Source of the DNA: RHKX01 sp963826475
Lineage (GTDB): Bacteria > Actinomycetota > Thermoleophilia > Solirubrobacterales > 70-9
Assembly (NCBI GenBank): GCA_963826475.1
Contig: CAWGXC010000003.1
Location: 1,302,001 to 1,366,000, forward strand
Direction: 5' to 3'
DNA length: 64,000 nt
Shown here one piece after another: positions 50,848 through 58,844 of this stretch. How positions within the stretch are numbered: the first letter of the stretch is position 1; each line of letters begins with the position of its first letter. The position numbers were made by a program, and so were the translations under genes. The notes under the pieces are model-generated. The model worked only from the letters and a program-made list of their open reading frames with translations, did not search any database and was not told the origin of the DNA.

Positions 50848-51570
50848 TCAGGGTTCGCGCTCGTAGGCGCGGACCCACTTTCGGATCGCGTTGTCGCTGA
50901 CGCCGTACTTGCGGGCGACGGCGCAGTAGTTGGTGGCGGCGATCTCACTCATGAGCTGCGCGAAGGGCGGGCGCTCGACCTTTCGCGAGTTCGGCCTCGG
51001 GCGGCCACTTCTATCCCACCGAATGCCGCACTCACGGGAGCAGTACTTGGCGCCTCGGTGACCGGGACGGAATTCCTTGCCGCAACGAAGACAGTTGCGT
51101 GGCGTGATCATCACGAAATTCTTGCGCCCGCAGTGTGTTTCCAGGGTCGCCGAGCAGTTTGGACAGAGGATTCGCAGGTTCTCCAGGCGATGGTCATCCG
51201 GGACACCGTTGATGTGATCAAGGATCAGAGCCATCACACCCCCGCGCCACGCCTCGCCCTGTCCACATTGCTCACAACTCCGCTGTTTTATGCCCTCGGA
51301 GAAGAGCCGCCGCTTCAAGTGCGCGCGACTGTAAGTCGAATTCTCGATCATCACCACTTCAAGCGGCACCGGCGGTTTGTGGAGAGCCTTGTGTCTTGCT
51401 GCGTCCGGGTCGAAGTGGTCCGTCGGAATCGCCCACACCTCATCTACCCAGTGGCGAAGGAGCTTGTGATTGCCGCCGGCAGGCCTCATCCCAAGCTTTC
51501 GGAGGACCTCGGAATAGTTCAGCGACTCACGAACAGCTTGCTCCGCCTCCTGTCGTGAGTACCTCGGCAC
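50848..51570 (-). CDS. HNH endonuclease with N- and C-terminal helix-turn-helix-like segments
   Basis: 240 residues from the GTG at 51570. The N-terminal segment (SRQEAEQAVRESLNYSEVLR, KLGMRPAGGNHKLLRHW) is typical of stand-alone phage or intron HNH enzymes. The nuclease core has CEQCGQGEAWRGG, LILDHINGVPDDHRLENLRI and LCPNCSA, and a second Cys cluster is NCLRCGKEF...GAKYCSREC. The C-terminal SEIAATNYCAVARKYGVSDN resembles a resolvase-like helix-turn-helix. It sits between glmU and a tRNA gene, has somewhat lower GC than its neighbours, and is probably a mobile or homing-type nuclease. Confidence 0.85.
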   Translation of the reverse strand: MPRYSRQEAEQAVRESLNYSEVLRKLGMRPAGGNHKLLRHWVDEVWAIPTDHFDPDAARHKALHKPPVPLEVVMIENSTYSRAHLKRRLFSEGIKQRSCEQCGQGEAWRGGVMALILDHINGVPDDHRLENLRILCPNCSATLETHCGRKNFVMITPRNCLRCGKEFRPGHRGAKYCSRECGIRWDRSGRPRPNSRKVERPPFAQLMSEIAATNYCAVARKYGVSDNAIRKWVRAYEREP

Positions 51571-51573
51571 GGG

Positions 51574-51589
51574 ACGAACACTAGTTCGT
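51574..51589. promoter_or_regulatory. Palindrome upstream of the HNH gene
   Basis: ACGAAC-ACTA-GTTCGT lies 4 bases before the GTG start of the HNH gene. Either an operator or an RNA hairpin that would limit ribosome access; undetermined. Confidence 0.3.
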
Positions 51590-51645
51590 GTCTCGGACGG
51601 ACCGAGGCCCTGTCCGGCGCGACGTTCTAGACTCGGCGCACCCAC

Positions 51646-51719
51646 TCCGGGGTGGTGTAGTTGGCTTAGCACAGGGCACTTTGGCTGCCCAAGCGAGGGT
51701 TCAAGTCCTTCCCCCGGAA
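51646..51719 (+). tRNA. tRNA-Gln (UUG)
   Basis: 74 bases: acceptor TCCGGGG/CCCCGGA, D-arm TGTAGTTGGCTTAGCA, anticodon stem GGGCA/TGCCC with loop CTTTGGC giving UUG, and T-arm GAGGGTTCAAGTCCTTC. CCA is not encoded. The opposite-strand PucR gene ends at its very next base. Confidence 0.93.
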
Positions 51720-52961
51720 CTACTTCCGCCCCGGCTTGCCGCCCTTCGACCCGCGCTCCAAGGCCGGGCCGCGCGGGGACGGAATCCCCAGGACTCGCAT
51801 CGCCTTCAGACCGAGACCGAGCTTCTCGCGGCCCTCGGTCGAGCTCATGTCGTGCCCGCAGAGCTCACGGACACGCTCGAGCCGGTAGCGAACCGTGTGG
51901 CGGTGGGTGAAGAGCGTCTCGGCGGTCGGGGTGACGTTGCCGTTGTTGTCCAGGTACGCCTCGACGGTGGCGACGAGCTCGGTCTCGTACTGGTCGTCGT
52001 AGGCGGCGAGCGGTGCGACCGTCTCGTCGAAGAACCGCTCCAGCTCGGCGGGGTCCTCGCTCATCGCGGGCAGCAGGAGTCGGTAGGAGCCGGTGTCCTC
52101 GAAGGCGAGCGGGGAGCGGCCCTCGGCGTCGCCGACGTTCGCGGCCATCAGCGCCTCCTTCCCGGCCCGGTAGAGCTGAGCGGGGTCGGCGGCATGGCGG
52201 CTGAAGCCGATGCTGAGGGAGAAGCCCGAGAGTGAGCTGACCAGCTCGCTCTCGATGGCGAGCGCGGCGCGCTCGATCTGGGATGCATCGGAGCTGGGCA
52301 GGACCGTCGCGACGTCGCCGCCCTCCCGGCTGAGCAGGGCGGCCAGCGCGCCGCTGCTTCCCGAGCGCACGGCTCGCAGGGTCAGGGTGAGAACGCGGGC
52401 CCGCCAGTCGCCGGTCTGCGCCGCGTGGGGAGCGGCACGGGCGATCACGACGCCACCACCGCCAGCCAGGTCGCTGCCGAGCTCCGAGGCCCGGGCGGTG
52501 ATGTCCTCGGCGCTCGCGAGGCGGCGGCTGAGGATGGCCCGGACGAAGTCGTTGGCGGCCTCGTCGCTCGCCCATTCGGGCGCCCGCGCACGCTCGACCT
52601 CGAGCCCGAGCAGCGTGCTGACCATGCGCAACGCGCTCGAGGTCGTCCCCGAGCCGCCGCGACTGCGCCAGCGGAGCTCGCCGACGAAGGCGTCGGCCAC
52701 CCGCAGCTCGGTCGTCTCAACCCCGGAACCGACGGCGAGCAGCCGCTCCTCCTCGGCGCTGGAGGGCGCAGCGACCGCGAGAACCGCGCTGGAGCGGTCG
52801 ATCAGAGCGACGCTTGCATTCAGTGCGCTGGCGGCAGCGCGCGCGACCGCCGGCAGCCCGGCGCCGGACTCGATGGCCTCGGAGAGCTCGTCGAGCCCCG
52901 GCCCCGCCGGTACCGCAGGCCTGGCCTCGTCGCCGGCTTTCGGGGTGACTGCCACCGTCAA
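51720..52961 (-). CDS. PucR/CdaR family transcriptional regulator
   Basis: 413 residues. An N-terminal GAF-like sensor region (LIDRSSAVLAVAAPSSAEEE) and a middle GGDEF-like/CdaR domain precede the PucR C-terminal helix-turn-helix (TVEAYLDNNGNVTPTAETLF, THRHTVRYRLERVRELCG). Regulators of this family respond to purines, sugars or other metabolites; the ligand here is not apparent and no metabolic operon is adjacent. Two structured repeats lie directly upstream of its start. Confidence 0.87.
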   Translation of the reverse strand: MTVAVTPKAGDEARPAVPAGPGLDELSEAIESGAGLPAVARAAASALNASVALIDRSSAVLAVAAPSSAEEERLLAVGSGVETTELRVADAFVGELRWRSRGGSGTTSSALRMVSTLLGLEVERARAPEWASDEAANDFVRAILSRRLASAEDITARASELGSDLAGGGGVVIARAAPHAAQTGDWRARVLTLTLRAVRSGSSGALAALLSREGGDVATVLPSSDASQIERAALAIESELVSSLSGFSLSIGFSRHAADPAQLYRAGKEALMAANVGDAEGRSPLAFEDTGSYRLLLPAMSEDPAELERFFDETVAPLAAYDDQYETELVATVEAYLDNNGNVTPTAETLFTHRHTVRYRLERVRELCGHDMSSTEGREKLGLGLKAMRVLGIPSPRGPALERGSKGGKPGRK

Positions 52962-53000
52962 ATAGTAGGACGAGGCGCCAGGGACTGGCTCAAGCAGATT

Positions 53001-53100
53001 CTGACGAGTGCGGGGACTCGCTGATCAAGGACGCAGGAGGCGATGCGGCCTCAGGCCGTGAGCCGACGAGGACGCCGAGCAGCGGGCCCCGCGCCGTCAG
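53001..53100. repeat. Structured repeat, copy B
   Basis: 100 bp with the same architecture as copy A: P1 CTGACG/CGTCAG (53001-53006, 53095-53100), P2 GCGGGG/CCCCGC (53010-53015, 53087-53092), P3 CTCGCTG/CAGCGGG (53017-53023, 53080-53086), P4 GGCG/CGCC (53039-53042, 53073-53076) and P5 GCGGCC-TCA-GGCCGT (53045-53059). Shares a 20-base word including GCTGATCAAGGACGCAGG with copy A. Confidence 0.85.
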
Positions 53101-53195
53101 ACGAGTGCGGGAGCCGCCAGATCAAGGAAGACGAGGCGATGCTGCCTCCGGCAGTGAGCTGAGGATGACGCCGAGCCGGCGTCTCCCGCGCCGTC
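53100..53195. repeat. Structured repeat, copy C (tandem to B)
   Basis: 96 bp immediately following copy B. P1 is GACG/CGTC (53100-53103, 53192-53195), P2 GCGGGAG/CTCCCGC (53107-53113, 53183-53189), P3 CGCC/GGCG (53115-53118, 53178-53181), P4 GGCG/CGCC (53135-53138, 53169-53172), P5 GCTGCC-TCC-GGCAGT (53141-53155). Its right end contains the stop codon of the minus-strand gene at 53194. Confidence 0.85.
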
Positions 53196-53415
53196 AGACG
53201 AGGGCGGAGAGGTCGTCCCAGTAGTAGACGATGGCCACGCCGATCGCCACGCCGATCGCGACCAGGGCCAAGAGCACGAGCAACGAGAGCATCGCCGCGG
53301 TCGTCTTCTCCCACCCCCGCCCGAACGAGCCCACCGCGGGAACCAGGATCAGCACTGCGAACGCGACCAGGGAGATGACCCCGGCGCCCCCGAAGATGAG
53401 GAGCTCGGGGGACAT
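53194..53415 (-). CDS. Small membrane protein of 73 residues
   Basis: Two hydrophobic spans (LIFGGAGVISLVAFAVLILV and LSLLVLLALVAIGVAIGVAI) ending in YYWDDLSALV. The ATG at 53415 begins at MSPELLIF; a longer start at 53481 overlaps the DedA-PAP2 gene by 14 bases and is possible. No family recognised. Its stop is embedded in structured repeat copy C. Confidence 0.6.
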   Translation of the reverse strand: MSPELLIFGGAGVISLVAFAVLILVPAVGSFGRGWEKTTAAMLSLLVLLALVAIGVAIGVAIVYYWDDLSALV

Positions 53416-53467
53416 CAGAGCCACGCCCGCGAGGCCGCGGCCGGATCGCGCGGGGTGGTCATGTCCC

Positions 53468-54943
53468 TCATCCGTCGCCATTCTGCCGGATGTACCCGAC
53501 GAGCAGGGTGAGCGACGACAGCACGGCGAAGACAGCGGCGGCGAAGCCCCAACCGCCGACGACGTCGCTGAGGTAGTGAACCCCGAGATAGACGCGCGAG
53601 AGGCCGATCGCCACAGCGACGAGAAGCCCGCCGGTGACGAGCGCCGAAGCCCGCCGCATTCCGGGGCGAAGCCGCAGCGCGATCGTCAGCGCGATCCACG
53701 CATACAGGACCGAGTGGGCAGCGTGCCCGCTCGGATAGGCATACCCCGGCGCATCGACGAGCCCTCCGGCAGGGCGCGGCCGATCGACGACATCCTTGAT
53801 CAGCGTCGTGCCGAAGAGGAGCGCGATCAAGGCGAGGAGCAGGACGATCAGCTCCGGCCAATGCCGCCGAACTCCGAGCCAGATCGCCGTCGCCGCCGCG
53901 ACGATCGAAATCACGAAGCCCGAGCCCAACGCCGTGATCACCTTGGCGACCGAGGTGAGCCAATCGGCCCGGAGGCCGTCGACCAGGTCGATCGCGGTTC
54001 TGTCAGCGGTGGTCGGGCCCGGCGCGTCGGCGATCTGCAACGCGTAGCCGACGCAGAGGAACGAGCCGACCGCCGCAATGGCGATGGCCGTCGTGAACTC
54101 CAGACCGAGATCGCCCGGCGTCAGCCGCATCCACAGGAACCGCGCTTGCGGTCCGAGCCGCCTGCCGAGGGCCAGGAGGCTGCGGAACACCGCCCGCTCC
54201 TCCATCCACGTTGCGACCTTCGCCCGATTCTCCGGAACGCGCAGGTACTTGACCACCACGACCGTGCCGACGACCAGCGCGACGACCAGCGCGAAGAGGA
54301 GCAGGGCCCGCGACGACCCCTTGAGGACCGCGTCGATGTTCTTGGAGGCGTAGAAGCCGAGGAGCGTGAACGTCGTCGCCCACAAGCCGGTGCCGAGGAC
54401 GCTGTAGGGGGCCATGGCGCGGTACGCCATCCCGGAGCTGCCGGCGATGAACGGGGCGAGCGCCCGCACCAGGCCGATGAAGCGACCGATCAGGATCGTC
54501 TTTCCGCCGTGGCGGTCGAAGTAGGCCTCGACCTGTGCGAAGCGCTCACGGCTCATCCTCACCTTCGAGCCGTGCTCGAGCACGAAATTGCGGCCCAGCT
54601 TGTTGCCGAGCAGGTAGCTCGCCGAGTCGCCGGCGAACGCGCACGCCCAGACGATGGCGATCGTCAGAATCACCGACGTCCCGCCCTGTCCGGCGACCGC
54701 GCCGGCGAGAACCACCACGGTCTCCCCCGGGGCGATCAACCCGACGAACGCGCCCGTCTCCAGGAAGGCGAAGACGCCGACGATCGCGTAGGTCCAGTGA
54801 CCGAGCGAACCCGAGACGTCCTCGAGCACCTTCTGAGCATCGACATGCGGGAGCGCCAACTTGACGAGCCGGTAGGCGACGTAGAGGGCGACGAGCGCGC
54901 CGACCAGCTTGAGCCAGCCGCGGCGGTCGGAGGGCAGCTCCAT
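53468..54943 (-). CDS. DedA family / PAP2 phosphatase fusion membrane protein
   Basis: 491 residues. The N-terminal half is DedA-like (VGVFAFLETGAFVGLIAPGE, KTILIGRFIGLVRALAPFIA), a family linked to undecaprenyl-phosphate or phospholipid flipping. The C-terminal half is a PAP2 phosphatase with KDVVDRPRP, YPSGHAAHS and SRVYLGVHYLSDVVGG, all three catalytic motifs intact. The fusion would couple lipid-pyrophosphate hydrolysis to transport of the lipid phosphate. The ATG at 54943 overlaps the ispE stop (ATGA). Confidence 0.9.
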   Translation of the reverse strand: MELPSDRRGWLKLVGALVALYVAYRLVKLALPHVDAQKVLEDVSGSLGHWTYAIVGVFAFLETGAFVGLIAPGETVVVLAGAVAGQGGTSVILTIAIVWACAFAGDSASYLLGNKLGRNFVLEHGSKVRMSRERFAQVEAYFDRHGGKTILIGRFIGLVRALAPFIAGSSGMAYRAMAPYSVLGTGLWATTFTLLGFYASKNIDAVLKGSSRALLLFALVVALVVGTVVVVKYLRVPENRAKVATWMEERAVFRSLLALGRRLGPQARFLWMRLTPGDLGLEFTTAIAIAAVGSFLCVGYALQIADAPGPTTADRTAIDLVDGLRADWLTSVAKVITALGSGFVISIVAAATAIWLGVRRHWPELIVLLLALIALLFGTTLIKDVVDRPRPAGGLVDAPGYAYPSGHAAHSVLYAWIALTIALRLRPGMRRASALVTGGLLVAVAIGLSRVYLGVHYLSDVVGGWGFAAAVFAVLSSLTLLVGYIRQNGDG

Positions 54944-55779
54944 CAGATCCCGACCCTCGACGCCGCCACGATCGCCTCGCGGCCACCGGCGCGCAGCCGA
55001 AGCGCGGCTTCCTCCGCCACGGCGCCATCGGCGAACAACCCGACCGCGGTCGGTCCGGAGCCGGTCACGATCGCGATGTCGGCCCCGGCGTCGCGCAACG
55101 CCGACAGCGCCGCGCCGATCGACGGTCGCATCGAGATCGCCGCCTCGCCGAGGTCGTTGACCAGCAGTTCCGGGTAAGCGAGCGGGCTGGCGCCGTCCGC
55201 CGCGGCCGAAGCCAGAGCGCCTCGCAGATGCTCGAGCTCGTCGGCGCTGCGGCTCAACCCGAGCCGGTCGGCCTCGCCGTAGACGGCCGCGGTCGAAAGC
55301 CCTTCGGGATCGGGGAGCAGGACCGCGAAGAACTGCTCCGGGTCCGGCAGCGGCGTCACCCGCTCTCCCGCTCCGCCGACGAGCGCGAAGCGCGGATCGA
55401 GCTGGGAGGGGACGTCCGCCCCGAGCGCGGCGGCGATCCCATGGAGCCGCCCCTCGACGACCTCCCCACGCGCCAGCCGCAGCACCGCGGCGGCGTCGCC
55501 GCTCCCGCCACCGAGCCCCGCGGCGACCGGCACCCGCTTGTCGACCTCGATGCGCAGCGGCGCATGCCCCCACCCCGCCTCTCGCAGCGCGGTCAACGCC
55601 CGCGCGGTCAGGTCGGGGCTCTCGATCCCCGGGCAGATCACCTCATCGGCCGGGGCGGCCGAAATCCGCAATTCATCGGCGAGCGAGAGCGGCACGAACA
55701 GCGAGCAGATCGCGTGCAACCCATCGGCCCGCCTCGGGCCCAGGTAGAGACAGAGGTTGAGCTTGGCCGGGGCGATCAC
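54943..55779 (-). CDS. ispE: 4-diphosphocytidyl-2-C-methyl-D-erythritol kinase
   Basis: 278-residue GHMP kinase of the MEP isoprenoid pathway. Motif 1 is APAKLNLCLYLGPRRADGLH, motif 2 VPVAAGLGGGSGDAAAVLRL, and motif 3 IAIVTGSGPTAVGLFADG. The GTG start overlaps the rsmA stop (GTGA), and the DedA-PAP2 gene overlaps its end, so it is transcribed in one chain. The order tatD-rsmA-ispE is typical of actinobacteria. Confidence 0.96.
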   Translation of the reverse strand: MIAPAKLNLCLYLGPRRADGLHAICSLFVPLSLADELRISAAPADEVICPGIESPDLTARALTALREAGWGHAPLRIEVDKRVPVAAGLGGGSGDAAAVLRLARGEVVEGRLHGIAAALGADVPSQLDPRFALVGGAGERVTPLPDPEQFFAVLLPDPEGLSTAAVYGEADRLGLSRSADELEHLRGALASAAADGASPLAYPELLVNDLGEAAISMRPSIGAALSALRDAGADIAIVTGSGPTAVGLFADGAVAEEAALRLRAGGREAIVAASRVGI

Positions 55780-56600
55780 GCGAGCTCCGCGATCGTCTCG
55801 GCAAGCGCCAGATGGTGGACCGGGGTGAGCATCTCGGCCCGGACGTCGAGCGGCAGCCCGAGCTTGCCGAGCGCCTCACGAGCTGCGTGGCGCACCTCGC
55901 TCGAGCGTGGGCGCGGCGGCGGCTCCCCGGCCCGAAGCGCCTCGCTCTCACGCCGCTTCGCCGCCATCTCGAGTGAGCGCGGCAACGTCTTGCGCCGATG
56001 GGCGAAGCAATCCCGGATGAGCGTGCGGACGCGCTCGGGAGGGGCAGGCGCCCGGCGCCGCAGCGCCAGCACGGCCGACTCCACCTTCGGGCGCGGCTTG
56101 AAGACCGCCGGGTCGACCGCGCGCAGCATCCGGACGTCGCAGGCGAGCTGAACCAGCACGCTCGGGGAGCCGTACGTCTTCGATCCCGGCCGGGCGCGAA
56201 GCCTCTCGGCGATCTCCCGCTGCACCATCACGGTCCAGCGGCCGATCGACGGGAGCTCTGAGATCGTGCGCAGCAACAGCGGCGTGGCGATCGCATACGG
56301 CAGGTTGGCGACCATCGCGGTCGGCGCCGGGTCGAGCTCGTCGAAATCCACGCGCATGGCATCGCCCCAGTGAAGCTGAACACCCCTGCCGGCAGCAGCG
56401 ATCCGCTCCAGCGGAGCCCGCAGGCGCTCATCGAGCTCGACCACGTGAAGGTGCGGAACGCGCTCCGCCAACCTCTCGGTGAGCACGCCCTCCCCCCCGC
56501 CGACCTCGAGCACGACGTCCGCCTGCTCGAGCGCCGCGTCGGCGACGATGGCCTCGAGCAGGTTCGGGTCGGCGAGGAAGTTCTGCCCTAGCCGGACCAA
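55776..56600 (-). CDS. rsmA: 16S rRNA dimethyladenosine transferase RsmA (KsgA)
   Basis: 274-residue SAM-dependent methyltransferase that dimethylates two adjacent adenines near the 16S rRNA 3' end. Motifs: GQNFLADPNLLEAIVADA, LEVGGGEGVLTERLAERVPH, and the target-base pocket MVANLPYAIATPLL (NLPY). The C-terminal helical domain is present. The TTG at 56600 has GGAG five bases upstream, which decides the start. Confidence 0.96.
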   Translation of the reverse strand: MVRLGQNFLADPNLLEAIVADAALEQADVVLEVGGGEGVLTERLAERVPHLHVVELDERLRAPLERIAAAGRGVQLHWGDAMRVDFDELDPAPTAMVANLPYAIATPLLLRTISELPSIGRWTVMVQREIAERLRARPGSKTYGSPSVLVQLACDVRMLRAVDPAVFKPRPKVESAVLALRRRAPAPPERVRTLIRDCFAHRRKTLPRSLEMAAKRRESEALRAGEPPPRPRSSEVRHAAREALGKLGLPLDVRAEMLTPVHHLALAETIAELA

Positions 56601-56613
56601 CTGGACTCCGAGC

Positions 56614-57390
56614 TCACCAGGCGAAGAGGCGAGACGCGTTGGCGGTTACGAGCTCGTCGAGCCGTTCGTAGCCGATTCCCCGCGTCGCGGCGACGACCTC
56701 GGCCGTCAGCGTCACGTTGGCCGGCGCGTTCGGCTTCCCCCGCTCGACCTGAGGCGTCAGGAACGGGCTGTCCGTCTCGACGAGGATCAGATCGTCGGGA
56801 ACGAGCGCGGCCGCTTCGCGCAACTCCTCCGATTTCGGGTAGGTGACGTTGCCGGCGAACGAGACGTACCAGCCACGCGCCACCGCCTCCTGCGCCCGCT
56901 CCACCGTGGCGGAGAAGCAATGCAGGATCACCTGTACGCCCCCGGCCTCGGCCATGAGCAGCTCGAACGTATCGGCGACGGCCCGGCCGGCGCCGGGTCC
57001 GCCGCTGTCGCGCATGTGGATGACCAGCGGAAGCCCGGTCCTGGACGCGATCCCGATCTGGGCCTCGAACGCCCGCACCTGATCCTCCTCGGCAGCGTTG
57101 TCGCGGAAGAAGTCGAGCCCCGTCTCACCGATCGCCCGGACCATCGGGTCGGCGGCGAGCTCCTCGATCGCATCGGCCGCGGCCCCGTCGAAGCCGGTCG
57201 CCGAGTTCGGATGGCGCCCGACGGCCGCGAAGACGCCCTCGAACTCCCGAGCCGCCCGGATCGCGGCTGCGTTCGAGCTCTCGTCGAGGCCGACCGTGAG
57301 GATCCGCTGAACCCCGAGCTTCCTCGCATCGGACACGAGCTCACCGGTTGGTGGCTTGCAGACTCCGAGATGGGCGTGGGAATCGATCAT
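56614..57390 (-). CDS. TatD family metal-dependent hydrolase/DNase
   Basis: 258-residue TIM-barrel nuclease. Metal ligands appear in MIDSHAHLGV, AIGETGLDFFRD, LVIHMRDSG and ILHCFSAT, with a final ETDSPFLTPQ carrying the catalytic Asp. TatD proteins have 3'-5' exonuclease and DNA-repair roles. Located between metG-side genes and rsmA as in other actinobacteria. Confidence 0.95.
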   Translation of the reverse strand: MIDSHAHLGVCKPPTGELVSDARKLGVQRILTVGLDESSNAAAIRAAREFEGVFAAVGRHPNSATGFDGAAADAIEELAADPMVRAIGETGLDFFRDNAAEEDQVRAFEAQIGIASRTGLPLVIHMRDSGGPGAGRAVADTFELLMAEAGGVQVILHCFSATVERAQEAVARGWYVSFAGNVTYPKSEELREAAALVPDDLILVETDSPFLTPQVERGKPNAPANVTLTAEVVAATRGIGYERLDELVTANASRLFAW

Positions 57391-57452
57391 CGACGGCAGT
57401 CTAGGCGGGCCGATCTCACGCTTTCGCCGACTCGTGCGTTTTCATCACGACG

Positions 57453-57944
57453 ATGGAGCTGCTGCACACGACAACCGACAGCCCGATCGGCGAGCTGCTC
57501 CTCGTCGGCGACGAGCGTGCCCTGCGCGGCGTGTACATGCAGGCCGGACCACGACCGAAGCGCGTCGCGCCCGGCTGGCACCGCGCGGAGGAGCCGTTCG
57601 CGGCGGCCGTCGCCCAGCTCCACGAGTACTTCGCGGGCGGACGGACCCACTTCGACCTGCCGCTCGAGCCCGCCGGGCCGGAATTCGAGCGCGCCGTATG
57701 GGACGCGCTGACCGGGATCCCCTACGGCGAGACCGCCTCCTACGGCGAGATCGCGAAGCGGATCGGCTTCCCCGATGCCGCGCGGGCCGTCGGCTCAGCC
57801 AACGCTCGCAACCCGATCTCGATCATCGTTCCCTGCCACCGGGTGATCGGCGCCGACGGCAGCCTCACCGGCTACGGCGGCGGCCTCGAGCGCAAGCGGT
57901 TCCTGCTCGAGCACGAGACCGGCGCCGTCCGGCTCGCGGTCTGA
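57453..57944 (+). CDS. ogt: Methylated-DNA--protein-cysteine methyltransferase
   Basis: 163-residue suicide repair protein that transfers alkyl groups from O6-alkylguanine to its own cysteine. The active site is IIVPCHRVIGADG, with the helix-turn-helix YGEIAKRIGFPDAARAVGSA and the Asn hinge NARNP before it. N-terminal domain is of the short Ogt type. Transcribed opposite to its neighbours. Confidence 0.95.
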   Translation: MELLHTTTDSPIGELLLVGDERALRGVYMQAGPRPKRVAPGWHRAEEPFAAAVAQLHEYFAGGRTHFDLPLEPAGPEFERAVWDALTGIPYGETASYGEIAKRIGFPDAARAVGSANARNPISIIVPCHRVIGADGSLTGYGGGLERKRFLLEHETGAVRLAV

Positions 57945-57962
57945 TCGCGGCGAAAGCTGCGA

Positions 57963-58844
57963 TCAAAGGTCGCGGCGGCGGAATCCCCAGGCCGCCAGCG
58001 TGGCGAGCGCGGCCAGATAGAGAGCCGTCCAGAGGATGATGCCGGCGCCCCCGGCCCTGCCACCTCCGAACGGCCCGAGGTTGAGGACGATTCCGGTGAA
58101 ACCGCCCGTATCGGCCGTGAGCGCGTGCAGCCCGCTCCGATACAACGCCTCGAACGGGAGTACCCAGCTCACCCAATCCGCGATCCGCTCCAGGGGATGA
58201 GAATTCAGGGTGTCTCCGATCTGGCCGAGCAGGCCGGCTGTGATCCCGCCGCCGTAGGTCATCAGGACCGCGATCCCCTGGGCCGTCCCGCTCAGCCAGA
58301 CCGAAGCGACCAGCGAGATGAACGCGATCACGACGACCGCGAGGGCGAGCATCCCGCCCACCGCGAAGGGGCGATCGGGCGTCCAGTGGCCGATCACCGA
58401 GGTGATCGCGACGCTGGCCGCGTAGACGGTCACCACGTACATCGCAGAGATCGCAGCGGCCCCGGCGATCCGCGCCAGCAGGATCGTCACGCGGCCGCAG
58501 GGGCGCGCCACGAGAGGCTGGAGCATGCCGGTCTCGGCGTCCCCCCGAACCACTCCCATCGTCAGGAAGGTCGCGAGGATCGCGCCGAGGAAGAGGGTGG
58601 CGAACATCGCCAGGCCGACCAGGGTCGCCCCGTCGATGGCACGTCCGTCGACGTTGCCGGGTGCAAGCCGCAGGTTGTTCTCGTCGAAGACGAAGTGCGC
58701 ACCGACCGCGTAGAGGACGAGGAATGCAGCCGTGAGCGCTATCACGACGAGCAGGACCCGCCGGCGCACAGCCTCGTGAACCGCGTGGCGGACGATGATC
58801 ACCGCGGCACGTGCCTGGCTCGGGGGCGTCGCGATCGCGCTCAT
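57963..58844 (-). CDS. ABC transporter permease
   Basis: 293-residue integral membrane protein with about six spans (AFLVLYAVGAHFVF, MFATLFLGAILATFLTMGV, ISAMYVVTVYAASVAITSVI and others). The arrangement is that of ABC-2 type exporter subunits. It overlaps the ATPase gene by 4 bases (58841-58844), so the two form a transporter. The substrate is unknown; drug, lipid or antibiotic export is common for the type. Confidence 0.87.
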   Translation of the reverse strand: MSAIATPPSQARAAVIIVRHAVHEAVRRRVLLVVIALTAAFLVLYAVGAHFVFDENNLRLAPGNVDGRAIDGATLVGLAMFATLFLGAILATFLTMGVVRGDAETGMLQPLVARPCGRVTILLARIAGAAAISAMYVVTVYAASVAITSVIGHWTPDRPFAVGGMLALAVVVIAFISLVASVWLSGTAQGIAVLMTYGGGITAGLLGQIGDTLNSHPLERIADWVSWVLPFEALYRSGLHALTADTGGFTGIVLNLGPFGGGRAGGAGIILWTALYLAALATLAAWGFRRRDL

